Translations under genes and position numbers: made by a program
Shown here: piece by piece, positions 48,879 through 63,069 of the stretch
Layout: each line of letters begins with the position of its first letter
How positions within the stretch are numbered: the stretch's first letter is position 1
DNA from: Lota lota
Lineage: Eukaryota; Chordata; Actinopteri; Gadiformes; Lotidae
DNA: 64,000 bases
NCBI GenBank assembly: GCA_026745465.1
Contig: JACYXH010000310.1
Span: 3,900,001 to 3,964,000 of the forward strand
Reading direction: 5' to 3'
Notes under the pieces: generated by a model
Told to the model about the DNA's origin: nothing
The model's input: only the letters and a program-made list of their open reading frames with translations
Database searches by the model: none

Positions 48879-50319
48879 ACAACAGCCAATGGAATTAGAG
48901 AATTTAGAATTTAGTACGTGGTCATTTTCTGCACAGCGTATACTGAAGGCTGGACTGTTCATATTTATGTATTCATATTTCAATACTGTTATATTCATGA
49001 CCTGTATGTTTCTTGCACAATCTATTTTTAATGGCATATATTTTCTGTATATTTTACACTTTTTAGCTTTTACTTTACAGTCTATGGAATCTGCCACACT
49101 ATCACTCCACTGCAGATATGACACATATGAGGGGGTGGCGAAGAAAGCCTTTGAATCTCTTGATCTTGAATCCTAGTTAAGAGGCACCTTAGCTCACTGC
49201 TAGAGAAGGACAAGCCGGTGTGTTCAAGGCAGAATTATTTATAAGTAACAGATACATCAAACTATTGACAAATAAGAAGGAGGCTTGGCCGGCCACTAGT
49301 ATGGCCGAGGTGACAGTTGGTTGCAGTCCCTAAAAATACCAACAGGATTCGACAAATCATGTACAATCTGAACTCCTCCGATTATGTTAAATTCCTTAGC
49401 GAGGCAGAGTCTGTGCCATGACGTTTCCCCAGCTGAAATTAAATTACTATAAAAAATACTGTGCCCACAAGCAAAGATGAATCACTTCTGCACGTATTAC
49501 TTTGCATTTATCAAAATGCCTAATTTGATTACAACATATTAAAAATATATATATGTGAGTAACATGCTTTACGTGAAACTAGAATGGGGTAACAAATTAA
49601 ATATATTGTAGTTGTTTTGGAGTTTGAACCTTGAAAAATGGCATTTTGTAAGCATGAATACCGTCATCATATGCGCCACCAACCAATCATTGTCCTGTTT
49701 CTCTCACACACATACACACAAACGCATACACCCACACACCCACATGGCACTGTGAACCCCCTGTGATGACCAGTTTGATGAGGCAGGGACGGTTACCCTG
49801 GCGATGAGGAGCAGCCTTGAAGACAGCTTTCATTGGTTAATCGTACACTTCCCAATGGTTTGGCGGTGGTTACAGAATGTGGTCAAAGTCCAAGCTCACC
49901 CTCTAAGAGGAACCAGCGAAGGCGGACTGTTTCACTAGCTGAGGCTCAGGTGTGTGTGTGTGTGTGGGTGTGTGTCAGCCTGCTCTGACCCAAGTCCCCT
50001 GGGTTGACCTTTTAAGACCCTGACGTAAGATCAGGTCAGCGGTTGGGACCATGACTCATTGGACAATAGGAAGATTAATTTACTTGACTTTACTATTACA
50101 CACCGTTGCAGAAATATGAATATTAATTATGGGGCAACAATTTTCTTCTTGAGCAGAGTGCTAGATCCATGCACTGCAGGTGGTGTTGTGTGTGTCTGTA
50201 CTACAATGTAATGGCCAGAGCCAAGATGCAATACAAATTCAAGATAATAAAATGTTGCTTCTCCAGCACAGCACGCACACACACACGCACACACACTATT
50301 ACTCGCAGAGAGTACTCAC
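48870..50319. other. intron downstream of exon B
   Basis: Short CA/GT tracts (49700-49740, 49950-49975, 50276-50297); the last gives GU repeats just after the exon B donor in transcript sense. Nothing else recognised. Confidence 0.5.
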
Positions 50320-50388
50320 CTCAGACATCTTGGCACTGCTCTCACTCTGCTCCGTCACACTGGGATCCACACATCTCTGCTCCCTCTG
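50320..50388 (-). CDS. dlg2: dlg2 exon B: 23-codon linker exon of the L27 isoform
   Basis: A 69-nt exon with acceptor catgttcccag before CAGAGGG and donor TCTGAG followed by gtgagtact, a near-consensus 5' site. Phase 0 at both ends, encoding QREQRCVDPSVTEQSES and then SAKMSE. Phase is compatible with the end of exon A (KEE) and the start of exon C (YHYQ). I recognise no domain: this is the low-complexity acidic/Ser-rich linker between L27 and the PEST region, which in the human long isoform is longer and of different sequence. Being symmetric in phase it could be skipped without frame loss. Transcript-sense GU repeats begin about 24 nt after the donor. The call rests on splice sites, phase and position more than on sequence similarity. 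Confidence 0.75.
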
Positions 50389-51768
50389 CTGGGAACATGA
50401 ACACACACAGTTAGCCAATAACATCGTAGCCACACGTTGATCAATTATTTCACCAATTATTTGAATTTCAAAGCTAAGATAATTTTTTAGAATAGGCTAA
50501 AAAGAAGGACTGTGGAGCAAACAGAACATAGAATGAAAACTCAACGATGCCGGGCTGACAATGAATAGCTACGGTGTCTCTGGTGGAACATACATTGGTG
50601 TTGAGAACAAAGGTGGAGTGAAGTAGCAGAAAATCCAAAACAATGGATGTTTGGCAGTGTGCTTCGAGGGTGCAGTGACTAGGGCGATGTATCGTGGCAT
50701 CGTCACATTCTGCTTGAATAAAGCCAATTAAGGTGGCAGAAGAACCTCTTGGCCCACAAAGTGCAGTATAAATATTCTCATTGATCCAGTTTCTCTTGCA
50801 CATCTCTTCATTTTACAAATTCTGCTACAACACAGCTTTTCCGATCAGTAATGCAGAAATACACCAACATACAGGAAAATCGAATAAGCTGCATGACCAA
50901 ACTAGACAGGGCGGAAGTAGGCTACGGCGAGTCTTAAATTGGATCTTTTGTGTATGTGTCCCAATCGCATGGCGGTCCAGATTGGGACGAGCGGCCTGCT
51001 CAGCTTTGCAAGCTCATTTAGAACTCTAAGTCTAGTCTAGTCTAAGCCACCATGTGCCCGTGCGTTACTAAAATATACTGTATACTATGTAGTGCTGAGT
51101 TTGAGTGCCCATTTCACTTACTACAGAGCAGTGGACGTTCACACCAGAGTGTGTGCCTATCTCCATGCTGTTTTGTGGAATCCCAAATGTTCATGTCGTA
51201 AAACTGTCACAAAAAAAAGTGAGTCTCAGACAGTAATGGTGCACAACTGTAAGAATTCTGTTTCTATTATACATTTCTTTGGCGTTGGCCTGGGAACGAG
51301 TGGGCTGAAATAAAGAGCAGTAATCAGTGTACAAAGTGATGAGGATTACAAGGCCAAGCAACACACTTGGGCGGCGAGGCAGCCAAGGGCACGAAGCCAT
51401 TCTACAAAACCATCACTCTATTCAACGCTGCTTAATATTTAATGAAGCGAGGGGGAATTTAATCAGAATCTGACAAAACTCTCCTTCTTCATCTATTGGG
51501 GTATATTAGCAGATGTGGGAGCCAAACTAGAAAGATAATGTCAGGGAAATTATATTAATGCTAGAAATGTAACGTTTGATTTATTAGAAATGTCTCATGA
51601 TGCAAACATTATGTTTTATAAACTAATAAAGACACAGGCATTATTCAAGTAAAATTTGTGTAGTAAATTGGGTCTATGAGCAGATGAAAGAGCCAAATTA
51701 GAAATATGAGATCGAAAAAAAATGATATTCATACATTTGATGTATTAGCAATTGTAAGACAATAAAGA

Positions 51769-51801
51769 CCAAACAAGCCAAAAAAGGTATGGCTTGTTTG
51801 G
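51769..51801. repeat. perfect hairpin, 12-bp arms
   Basis: CCAAACAAGCCA and TGGCTTGTTTGG around a 9-nt loop. Confidence 0.88.
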
Positions 51802-54587
51802 CTTGAACCAAAATTGGTTCCACAAGTCTATTAGGTATGTCTGAAGGGGTGTCCATATGTTTCAGGTTTAGGTTTGGTTGTTGTAGGGCTTTGGTTTGGT
51901 TCTATGGTTTTGGCCTGTTATGCAAGAGCGTTCAGTGCAACAGAAAAAGATATGTGCGTGGAAGCACGAGGAAGTGTGGCGCTATTTAAGGCATGGCTTA
52001 TTCACAAATGCTGTTTCACCTAGAGGCTTGGCGGGATTACAGAGTGAGACAGTGTACATTCCACAAGGTACCACAAAGTCCTTTCGTTTAGTCTACCCAT
52101 TTCATTCACTCAGTGATTTGTCAGGTTGTTTAGCAAATGTTGAAAATATCTAATGTTTCCTGCAGGATTTTGAGAAACTGTGCTGTGGGTGTTTTTTGTT
52201 TTTATTTAATCGATCTTTGAAACACATTTGTTATCGGGTAATTCTGTCCGCACTATATACGTGTGCCCTCAATACAAATATAACGTGCAGCATCTATATA
52301 GATTAAAAACACAATCAGTGGCACAATATGTTTTTTGTTCACCCCTTTCTACATCATTTTACCATCACCAAAACAGTAATCCCCAATCCCGACAAAGTGC
52401 AGATCAAGCACCCACCCCGTCCGCTTGACATTTTAGACCAACACATGGCTGGGGACTGTTGATTGTTTACTTTGGATGATGGTCGGCGTCTGTCGGCCCT
52501 CATTATTTTGAAAGGACATGTTCCTAATCTTCCAGGGCTAACTGTGCTAGCGGTGTAGCAGCGTAAGTTTGCTGGTGGTGGTGACACAGAGTGCTAGAGG
52601 GGGCTAGAGTCCCTGAGGACTGCTGCTCGAATCCCCTTCCATTATCTGTGCAGCAGCGGCGCTAGGACATTCCTCCACCAAGCTGTTCACTGGCTAGCAC
52701 TCGCTACTGTGTTAGCATAGCATGGAGCAACCAATGAATAGCATTGTAATCGTGTACAATTGGATGTATACAACTAGGCTTGAAATGTATGGAATTTGTT
52801 TTGTTGGGTTTGAGGAAAAATTAAGAAAGAAGGAGAATGTTTTGACGGTGGACAAATGAGATTACCAGCGGTTTATCAAAATGCTTCACCAAATCGCAAT
52901 GCCAAGTAAAACACACACACACACACACTTACACACACGCTGCAATAAATTGCTGGTTGTGGACCGAGTAAGCATCCTGTTAAGTGACAGACATGCACAA
53001 CAAAGCAAAAAATAAATACACAACACATAGACCCTGTTATTAAAAAAAGGATATACAGTCTTTATATTGTGTACCAATAAGGGCCACCTGACATCAACAT
53101 TTTTATTCTACAGCCAATTCTATTAGTTTATTAACATGAAACATCAAAGGTAAACAGGGCTTAAAAGAAGCACATTCTAAACGAATGGGACGGCTCACAG
53201 AGCCATGCGGAAGCTTTGACTCGTGGTGCAAGCATGCGAGTGCACGCAATGAAATTAAGTGTGTTAAAATATTAAACAGAGGCCATCCTCCTCCTCCTTA
53301 CCCAACTCTGTGGTCTTATGAAAGTTTGTGTTTTACTAGTAAAATTATGAGTTGTTTTATAGCCTGCGGTCTTAGCTATGTATAGTCAGCTCCCAGATGC
53401 GTAGGCGACTATATTCACAAAACTAATTATTAATAGATGTAGATGAATAAGCCAAGATTATACAACAATTGAGCATCAATTTGCCTCCTCTTAAAATCAT
53501 TGTATTGGGACCTGCACCTATGACCCATGATGCATTTGATTTGTTTTTGTACTGGATCCATGGTTGGTTTTAATGCCAGAGTTGCATCAGTGCTTACAGA
53601 CGTGGTTGGCCAACTACGTAATTCAGCAGGAAATGGTTTCTAAAAACCCGATAAGGAGTTATTTTCTTGATCTTTTAATAAGAAATGTATTTTCTGCACC
53701 TTGACTTACTGCTTTCTTTCAAATGCCTCACAATAAAGCAAAGTCTTTCTTTATATTTTATATTTCATTTAGTTCCTCCATGCCGCCTAAGCCCAATCCT
53801 AGCGTTTGATCCCTTTAATTAGAATGTCAACAGCCTCAGGATGGGAACATGCATCACACCTCTCTCTCCACACGTCCTGACGTGCATGCGTGTGTGTGCG
53901 CGTGTGTTTTCTCAGTAACAAGGGGGAAGTTCTGTGTGAACACGACTGAGATGCTCATCAGCTAGTAGGCAGGTCTCTAGCATTATCCCTGGCTGCACGT
54001 TTTCCAAGAAACTCAGGAAAAAAGGGGGAAGGAAGAGGGTGAGGCAGAGAGGGAGTGAGAGAGTCAGAGCGCAAGAGAGAGAGATAAGACTTGGAAAGCT
54101 TCATAATGCCCAAGAGCCCTAGTTTAAAAAGGACCACAACAACAGTCTTTATTCCACTTCTTTCGTTCTCTCCCTCTGTATTTCTCTCCTCCTTTATTTC
54201 TTTCAAGGTTCTGTGTGTTTTTTTCTTCTAAAAGGTTCGCCTTGAACTGTCACACAGATTTTAACACCAACAATCACTTTATTTTTGTGAATATATAACA
54301 GAATACCGTTAGAATTCTGTGTCAAGTATTCTGTGACTCTTGATGGTCATTCTGATGGCAACGTCGACAAGGGCTCAGTGAATTTGTCTACTGACATGAA
54401 GTGACCTTGGAAAGAATTCCAGCTTAGTATAATATAATTCAGTTTGTCGTTTCTTGATGAGGTTTCTTTAAAAAAAATAAAAGATGACCAATGACTTTCA
54501 ATTTTACTGTCAGTATCCTTTTAAGGGCTAGAGCCCGGTGGTAACTTTGTGGAGTATTTTCAGTATTTATATCTACAGTAGATAATA

Positions 54588-54626
54588 TAAAGAACAAGCT
54601 TTTACTCTACAAAAGCTTGTTCTTTA
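54588..54626. repeat. perfect hairpin, 16-bp arms
   Basis: TAAAGAACAAGCTTTT, loop ACTCTAC, inverse arm. Confidence 0.92.
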
Positions 54627-55223
54627 ACTATGACCTATCTGGAACATCACTGCCGGGAAAAAACATATCCCTAACATAGGGATACGCAATTCACAAGACA
54701 AGGCATTTTTCTTGAAAGTAAATGATTCCACTTTCACTGTATCATGGCTTTAATTATTGCTTTGCCTGGCTTGAACAAACTTTTTTTGATTTGAATCCTT
54801 CCAGAAAAGATAAGAGAGGTTTTGTTTACAAACACCTTAGATTTGGTTCCTGGGGGAACCCAATTAGCGTTAGCACCCCTCAGCTCTGACCAAAGTCTTC
54901 TTAGAACAAACGCTTAGAAGCAGTTGCTTTGAAGCACCGCACCACAACACGCTTGCGTATATGATCACGTGATGAACCATGCCACAAACACCAACTTAAA
55001 ACAATGCTTGGGTCCAAATATTCTCATTCGACTTTAAACGGTTTCATCCAAAACCGTCCTTGTTTAAAACACGGATCGTTAACCAGGAAAATGTGTGAAG
55101 TTGTTAAGGCAGAAATTGGTCTCACGGTGCATCATTATATTTAAATAATACAGTTTTATTATGCAACTAAACAAAATGCAAATGAAATCAGGTGATTCTT
55201 CTGCGTAGCTTTGTGTTCCGGGG

Positions 55224-55391
<168 letters not shown>

Positions 55392-55407
55392 CTAGCACGA
55401 CTCTCAC

Positions 55408-55565
55408 CTCTTCCTTCTGTACGGAGCAGGGTGTCTGGGCGACCTCAGGGTCCGGCAGTGTGACGGCCTTCTCCCACCTGTCAGCCATGTGGGTGACCTC
55501 CTCCAGCTTCTGCTCACAGCTCTTGTGGGTGTTGAGGAGCGTCAACTCATAGAACTCCTGGATAT
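55408..55565 (-). CDS. dlg2: dlg2 exon A: end of L27 domain and linker
   Basis: A 158-nt internal exon. The acceptor is cctccag before ATATCCAG and the donor is GAAGAG followed by gtgagag. It enters in phase 1 (the previous exon supplies the G of a GAT codon) and leaves in phase 0, giving 52 whole codons. The protein begins (D)IQEFYELTLLNTHKSCEQ and continues KLEEVTHMADRWEKAV. DIQEFYE directly follows the L27 helices in L27-containing DLG isoforms, and the SCEQK..EE pattern matches the long DLG2 isoform. L27 domains drive MAGUK oligomerisation and partner binding. The remainder is a weakly conserved linker ending CSVQKEE. The (CA)n tract, read on the transcript, starts about 17 nt after the donor. 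Confidence 0.9.
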
Positions 55566-56033
55566 CTGGAGGAGGGGGGGAGACGGCTGTTACTAAAGGT
55601 TGTTACTGTTTACTCGTTACTGTTCCTCCTTCCTCTCTAATGAGGCTCCGCACGATGTGGAAGTCTTAAGATGTATATTCTTCCATCATTATAAGAGCAG
55701 AAAAGCCCACCCTGCTTAAAAAACAATCAATTATTAATTATCCGTTTTGGGCAAATGTTCTGGAAAAGGCACCTAAAAGAGATGCCATTTTTATCCCAAC
55801 ATTTGTATGTTTTTTTTTTTTTAAACACCCAACAAAAAGTTACTCTATCCCTAAAGGTGGTAGACATCATTAGTCTTGGCTCTTGCCGATAAACCTGGTT
55901 TCACAATGTTCATGTTCTTTTTATATTGTACATAGGAGAACATCACGTATAGTCATGTAAATATTTAGGAATCTGGTTCGAAGAAAGGCACTGTGATGAT
56001 GTATATCACAGTGGTACACAGGGGCAAATCCTA

Positions 56034-56398
56034 CAGTATCTCAAAAGTGATACACCCCTCACATTTTTGTAAATATTTGAGTATATCTTTTCATGTGACA
56101 ACACTGAAGAAATGACACTTTGCTACAATGTAAAGTAGTGAGTGTACAGCTTGTATAACAGTGTAAATTTGCTGTCCCATCAAAATAACTCAACACACAG
56201 CCATTAATGTCTAAACCGCTGGCAAAAAAAGTGAGTACACCCCTAAGTGAAAATGTCCAAATTGGGCCATTTTCCCTCCCCGGTGTCATGTGACTCGTTA
56301 GTGTTACAAGGGCTCAGGTGTGAATGGGGAGCAGGTGTGTTAAATTTGGTGTCATCGCTCTCACAGTCCCTCATACTGGTCACTGGAAGTTCAACATT
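56034..56398. mobile_element. Tc1-type transposon, copy 3, end fragment
   Basis: Starts CAGTATCTCAAAAGTGATAC (small deletions against copies 1 and 2) and follows copy 1 through the inverted repeat to GTCACTGGAAGTTCAACAT, then stops abruptly just at the transposase start region. The rest of the element is absent. Confidence 0.9.
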
Positions 56399-57505
56399 GC
56401 AAAACAACTTTTTTTAGCTAGCTCGCCAGTAGTTCCAGAAAACTGTTTCCTACCGCCAACAAAACCAAGCCCAAAACAATTCAATATTAAATCCTGCGCA
56501 CACAGGATGATATTGTTTTAACATAATTCTCAGTTGCAACAACAAAACACTTTCCACTTCCATTTCCTTCAGGCTATCATTAAACATATACCCGGGCACA
56601 TGCATATTTTAAGGGTGTGAAAAAAATATTGATTTAACATTAACACCTGTTCACTGGGTTGTATTAAAGATTTGATATAATTTCTATATATTTGATATAA
56701 TTAAATGCACAGAATCTATGCATTGTGAGCTTTGCTGTGCCATGTCTCCTGCATCATGGTACATCTACTAGCAGTATCTTGCCAGGTCACAGCCCTACAT
56801 CTTTACAGAAAAGCAGCCTAGCTGACTTCAGAACCAAACAAGCAACACCACAGCCCTAAAACATGTTTATTGAATACACTTTGAGGGTATAAGATACACT
56901 GTACTCCACATATAAAACATGCACAGCAAAACAAGTTAATCCAAAGTGGAAAAGCTTGTCCGGTAATTAGGGCGAAACAACGCAATCACAGCAAACCAAC
57001 TGCTTCCATCTGCTTCAGGAGAATCATTTTCCAGTGGAGAGATAAGGTGAAGCATAAATAATAGATAAAGATAAAAATACTTTTGCCGTTGCGTGAATCG
57101 TTTTATTTTCTAGTCCTACCACTTCAGAATTTACACTATATATATAGGCTCATTCAGCCCGGCAGTCTGTCTCACATTGCCAAGGGTTACCGTCTGAACC
57201 ATATTTTGATGTTGTTGGTTTACAAAAATAAAGTTCACAAATATATAAAAAGAAATAATGATGTTTCCAGCCCTGATTAAAGCCTTGCATCTCATTGTGC
57301 CAACAAATGTTAGGAACTTTCGGCATTATACATTGAGCAAAACGTGGAACAATGAAACAACATGAAAGAGCCTGTTCATGCAGGGTATATTAAAAGCTGG
57401 CTTGGACAGCACTATAGTTCATAGGCTCCCAGTTTTCCGAATCACAGTGACTCACTGCAGCACACGCAACGCTGCATTCAAAGTTGTCTAGCATGCTAGG
57501 CAAGA

Positions 57506-57531
57506 AAGCGTCCAACATCTGTTGGACGCTT
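57506..57531. repeat. perfect hairpin, 12-bp arms, 2-nt loop
   Basis: AAGCGTCCAACA, TC, TGTTGGACGCTT. Confidence 0.9.
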
Positions 57532-58207
57532 CATTATAATGTCTACCACAGACCGAGCTCCAGAATTAGGGTCCACCAAGTGAAACTCTTTGTACGACAT
57601 TCACTGGCCACAGCCATTGTTACCAAAGCACAGGCGTGTCTATAGAAACGGCTAACCACTTACATTTTTTTTACTAAAATGAGGGCTCCCTCTCTCCCAT
57701 CCCCTCCACCCCCAAGTATGGGGGGGGCTCCTGAAGTGATCTACCACTGCGCTCCAATGCCCTGCCTCTCCACACTTAAGTCCCATTTATATTTAAATGG
57801 TCGTGAATAACAACACGCTATTAGCATTCATCACCACACACTGAAGGGCTGCAATGTTTCAATCCCCAACACACACAAAAGATCCCCCATTTTTCTTTCT
57901 GCAGAAGACACTCATGAAACAATGGCGGCCTAGATGCGGGCTACATGATATTTGCGTAGACAATTCACAAGAGAAACGGCTTAATCTTGATGCGGATTGC
58001 AGGGAGCCAAAATGCAAACCTCCCAGAAGATGTTCAGCGGGTGGTGTGCAGTGTATTCAGAATGGTCTAATAATAGTCAACGGAATATGGTTTGTTTTTA
58101 GCAACGTTTGTTTTTTAGCATCCGTTAGCAATGTACAGACAACTACAATTCAGTAAAGTTAGCCGGCTACCGCTGAATAGCAAATCACATGAAGAAGAGA
58201 TACTGAC

Positions 58208-58211
58208 CCAT
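58208..58211 (-). other. possible ATG-G start/donor upstream of exon A
   Basis: On the minus strand, CATCACCATGG is followed by gtcagtat. The Kozak context is near ideal and the donor (gtcagt) is usable. The exon would end in phase 1 with G, exactly what exon A needs, so splicing would give M-D-IQEFYE with the conserved Asp restored. Evidence is only motif plus phase; the chance probability is not small. Confidence 0.25.
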
Positions 58212-58363
58212 GGTGATGCGTTAGTGGACTTTTTGGTGGATATCCAAATGAATTGTAAATAGACAGACCAAAACAGACAAAAGTAGTATTCCTCAAGGAA
58301 CAAATGTGTGACTTTTTTTAGCAAGAGGACATGGATGCAAGATGTCAATTCAATGCAACTTAC

Positions 58364-58403
58364 TGTGCGGTCCGACCTCCCTGGTCTCCCCGGTCATGTG
58401 GCG
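58364..58403 (-). other. possible small exon or first exon upstream of exon A
   Basis: Minus strand: acceptor-like tgctctggctgcag, then CGCCACATGACC and onward to CCGCACA, then gtaagttg, a near-consensus donor. If it begins at the ATG (58397-58395) it encodes MTGETREVGPH and ends in phase 1, compatible with exon A. As an internal exon it is 40 nt. I do not recognise the peptide. Local GC and CpG are higher than the flanks. Confidence 0.3.
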
Positions 58404-58586
58404 CTGCAGCCAGAGCACAGTGAGATGGCTCAGTGAGAGTACCAGATGCCCAGTATCAAGTCTAAGAGCCAGCCTAATCCTCCCAACATAGACAGGACAC
58501 CTGTTCCGTCCGATGCAGACTATGAATTTACATCCCAGATAGCACATTCCCAGTCCAGCTCCGTGCTTAAAACCACCAGCGGAACC

Positions 58587-58592
58587 CCCCCC

Positions 58593-58623
<31 letters not shown>

Positions 58624-58642
58624 ACACACACGCACACACACA
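58587..58642. repeat. poly-C then (CA)n
   Basis: About 23 C followed by a CA run. Confidence 0.95.
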
Positions 58643-60667
58643 TAAAAAAACAAATAAACAAGTTTCCTTTGTTGCTCCGCCCTCTACGCACATTTGAACT
58701 CAGGTCACAACAATGCTTACAGTTATGAAACCGTGCATGCACCAGTGCTATTATTTAGTACCAAATTCACACACACGTTAACATGGACCAGCAAAACGTC
58801 CAAATCCATTAATCAAACTAGGAACGCCTCCTTACCAGCTCCTGACAAGGAGTCACTCCACGTTGTTTCAAGGTCCTTCGCTCTGCAGGACCAATCGGTA
58901 CAAGGCAGCATTAAGGGTTGCAGCTGGCACAGTATTAGACACTTGCATGTAAACACCACGATGAGCCACACAGGATCAAACTTTGACCGCACTGTGCTCT
59001 CCTTCAACATAATGAAAGGGGACACCATCTCACCATGGGAGGGTTCGAAGTGATTATGGTGGTGACCCTACCACATCATTCCTAAAATCATGATATTATT
59101 ATTGTTACTCTTTACTGAATCCAGCCTTATAGCCTTAAGCTATTTAGTTGGAGTTGAACTCCTTGCACTCTACACAGAGCAAGTGTACAATTCTTAATAT
59201 TGTAATGAATAGCAGACAGTGTATCTGTTAATCCAAAAGGCATTATCTGTTAAGCCATGGGCTTTATCACAAAATATCATGACCCAAAATCCCCGTCTGC
59301 ACATTCTTTTATTTTTTTCACTGACCACATGAACATTAGTCACATGAATACCGAATTATATCCACAACTGATATTGGACCAAAGAGTCAAAGCCGATGCT
59401 TTGGTTTTAGGCAACATGTCCTTCAATACTTCTTTAAATACACTTAATGGATATTTAATTAATCAGCAAGACACTCAGGATATTCAGGTCAGAATTCAAG
59501 TAAAGTAGTAGCAAAAAAATAAATAAGGATGCATTTGAAATATCGCTTAAAATGTACAACAATTATTAATTATTATTTACTTTTACATCATTGATCATAA
59601 TGCTTTTGAATAACAGACACTGTTGCAGAGTTAGCAGCTTTCCTTTGACATGAAATCCCTTCTTTCTATTTCTAAGCATATGACAGCAACTGTTTGCATG
59701 GTCCCCCCCGCCCCCCCCTCCCTGATCAGGTTTCCAAGGCAACCATGCAGTGGAATTTGAAGTAATTTGCATCCTTCAAAAAAGGAAAATGCTCCAATAT
59801 GCTTTCTCACTTGATACCTTATTAGAAAAAACACACAGATTGTACACAAACAATCAACACACAGACGCAAGCACACACAAACACACACACACACACACGG
59901 GCGCAACGCTCCGGCTGTCACAATGCAGATCTGCTTCCCCCAGTGCTTATGTAATGGGTGGGTGTGGGTGGAGTGGGCTTACAGCTTGCAGAGAGCATGG
60001 CTCTTCCAGCTGCAACCCCTCCCTTCACTTCTTCCTCCTCCACAGTGACTAAGGTGGCAGATAATCCTTCTATCTCTCCACGCGCGGAGACACACCAATT
60101 ATTCAGAAATAACAAATCACTCGTCACCCTTGGCTCTGGTTTGCCTCGAGGAAGTGGCTGCCGTGATGGGAGACAAATGAACGTGGGTAGGCTGCGGTGG
60201 TTCAGGGTGCTCAAAGCCATCCGTTTTGCGGTCTTATGGCTGGAATGTTGTTTTTATTATCGTTTTTCTTTATGTACATTTTGACTTGAGTAGTCGGGTT
60301 GCTTTTGGTAAGATATCCACTAATCATGCATCCAGCAGTCATACTATTACTACTTACTACTATTGGGAGGAGACGGCACAGAGCCTGAGCCGGAAACCAA
60401 AAACTGCTTTCATTTTAATGAGTGTATTTGTATGTACCATTTCTTTTTTCAGATATACGACATGTTCTCACTCTTATAATTAACAGACAATCAACCATAA
60501 CTTCAGAAGCATCCTAGCGGTTGGATACGGGCAGGTGGTGGGGTTCATGTCTTGGTTACCCCGCATCCCGGTCTTCACTTCTCACATCATCCCCTGCCTA
60601 GAGTCTTCTGAATGTGCTGCACGTTGCCTTGTTTTTGCCAAGCTTGTCACCACTGTGGACTGTGTGT

Positions 60668-60776
<109 letters not shown>

Positions 60777-61767
60777 CTAGGAAAGGGCCTCACTTAGCAG
60801 AGGATGATGGTACAGAGTGGGCGGTCAACTCACATTTGGTAGAGCTCCAATTTGAAGGAAGGCTAAGAGAGGTTGAATCAAACTTAATGACTGTAGGATC
60901 TGGTTGGTATTGTGGAGTGACAAAAAAAATCAAACCCTTTATATTTCCTAACACATTAAAACAATGAGCAAAGCCAAACTGGAAACATTGTCCTCATCTA
61001 AAATACAGCTCGGAACCACAAATAAACATGTTGTTGATAACCATATTCATGTTATCATGAACATAAATCAATAAGTTAAAGCCACTTGCCTAATGGCATC
61101 ACCAAGGAAACAAGTTAGTACTTTTACGATAAATATATTCTCAATTTCGCCACACTGGCTGCAGGCAAATAAAACATGGAGATAGAGATGTTATCAGAGG
61201 AGGAAAGCATTTCAAGATTGACGTTATGAGAACTTATAACATAAGGCGTGTGTGAGGTAGCTAGCAACGCTACAATTAAATGCATGTGCATGTCAAGGTT
61301 CGCCATCAACTTGGCAGCCAAGCCAGGCTTAACAGTCATTTCTTCTTTCATTGTCTTTTGTTAACAAACAAGGCAACAAAAGTGTAGGTTGTAATAACAT
61401 GCATGTCGTGTTAACGGACAATGCAGCGTGTGTATTCCCAGCTCTATGATTGGTGGTGTACGTGAGACGTAAGTAGTGCTATGTTATATCCAAGTGTGGT
61501 ACCATGGCACTGGAGTTCTGCAGTCAGACCAAATACTCTCCAGTCTTCCTCAGTGCATTTGCCCAATTGACTTTATCATTGAATCTGAATATCACAAGCA
61601 ACGTATGCATACATAGGTGTCTGTATGTGTCCGTGAGAGCTTATGCACATGTGTAATGACGTTGGGGGTGGGCGCACAATGATAAGAAAAGACAGGGAGA
61701 GTAGCAGCAGAAGCCTTGGGTAAGTACCATAATTGATGATTCATATCCCTTTTTGATAATGCTGTGC

Positions 61768-61891
<124 letters not shown>

Positions 61892-63069
61892 GGATTAAGA
61901 TATTGTGTCATACGGCTACACCTTCTGCGTGAATGGTTGCTATTTGCCATAAGATGAAGAATTCCAGCTTGTGAGGAACAAGCAACACGTAGCCCTGTTA
62001 AGGCAAGGCAGGGTCAGTGGTGGGGATGTGTTAATGACCGTAGAAGTAGGTGGGATAGGAGGAATTATCGTGGGGGAACATGAGAGCAGTACTGCGTCAA
62101 CTTTCATCCTCCATAGGCAGTGGCGTTAGAGCTCGGGACAACCATAGTTGTTGTTATGGAAATAATGCAGCAAACGGATTCACAATAAGCGCAGTTCAAT
62201 GGACGCGCCAAACCAGGTCACTTATTGATTTTTGCCTGAATAGTTTAACTGCATCCCATGAATCAATTACGTACATTTTTTAAATATATATAGTTTTCCA
62301 CAAACTACAGTTATGATAAATTCAGATTAGTTTCAGGTTCATAGAAGGAGGAAGATAAAGAAAAACTACAGTAATGCTACAGTTAGCCTTATAGCTCCCT
62401 CTGTTGGAGATCCGGTTGTATTTTATAAAGTATCATCCTTCCTCCCTGAAGACTAATAGCAATTTGTACAACAGACTGCATCTACATAACATACTGTATT
62501 TGTAGATAATAATATAAAATAATAAGAATAATATATGGGTTATGAGGGCAAGTAGAATCAATACTGTACTCCCTTTTCCTTTGAACAAAAACACAAACCT
62601 TCTCAGTACTATACTATAAGTAAACACTACTACAACTCTAATGAATCATATACCACTATGTGATAAAGCAGACATCTTTCAAACCTATGCTTTCAAAATA
62701 ATTCCTTCCTCCCACACAACTTAATGCAATCATACTTGCATGCGTCATAGTACATCACAAATATACTACTCAAAAGCCCTGCTCGATATACCATCCTCAC
62801 ATACATGTATTCACATGTATGCACACGTGAACCACACAATTGCTTGACATGCATACATTAGTACTATGATTATTATAGTCTTTATAATTACACTACGAAA
62901 ATAAATCCATCAAAATCCATGTCCAAAATTGGCTGTTGCCAGTTAAGGGGGGATATAATCCCTAGCCTGCTGGGTTTCGACCTATGCTCTTGCACGACAT
63001 CTTTCATTCTATGAACAGTTGTCACTTTCAGTTGTTCATGACAAGCCGCATTTGGTTCTCACACACTCT

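Noticed and set aside
54588-54626. Hairpins as intrinsic terminators
   Set aside because: This is a Pol II-transcribed vertebrate intron; bacterial-style termination does not apply.
58813-59028. Minus-strand 71-codon frame ending at a gtaagg donor in phase 1 (near 58842)
   Set aside because: Phase would fit exon A, but the peptide is unrecognised, hydrophobic in places and lacks any promoter-like context; phase agreement is a one-in-three chance.
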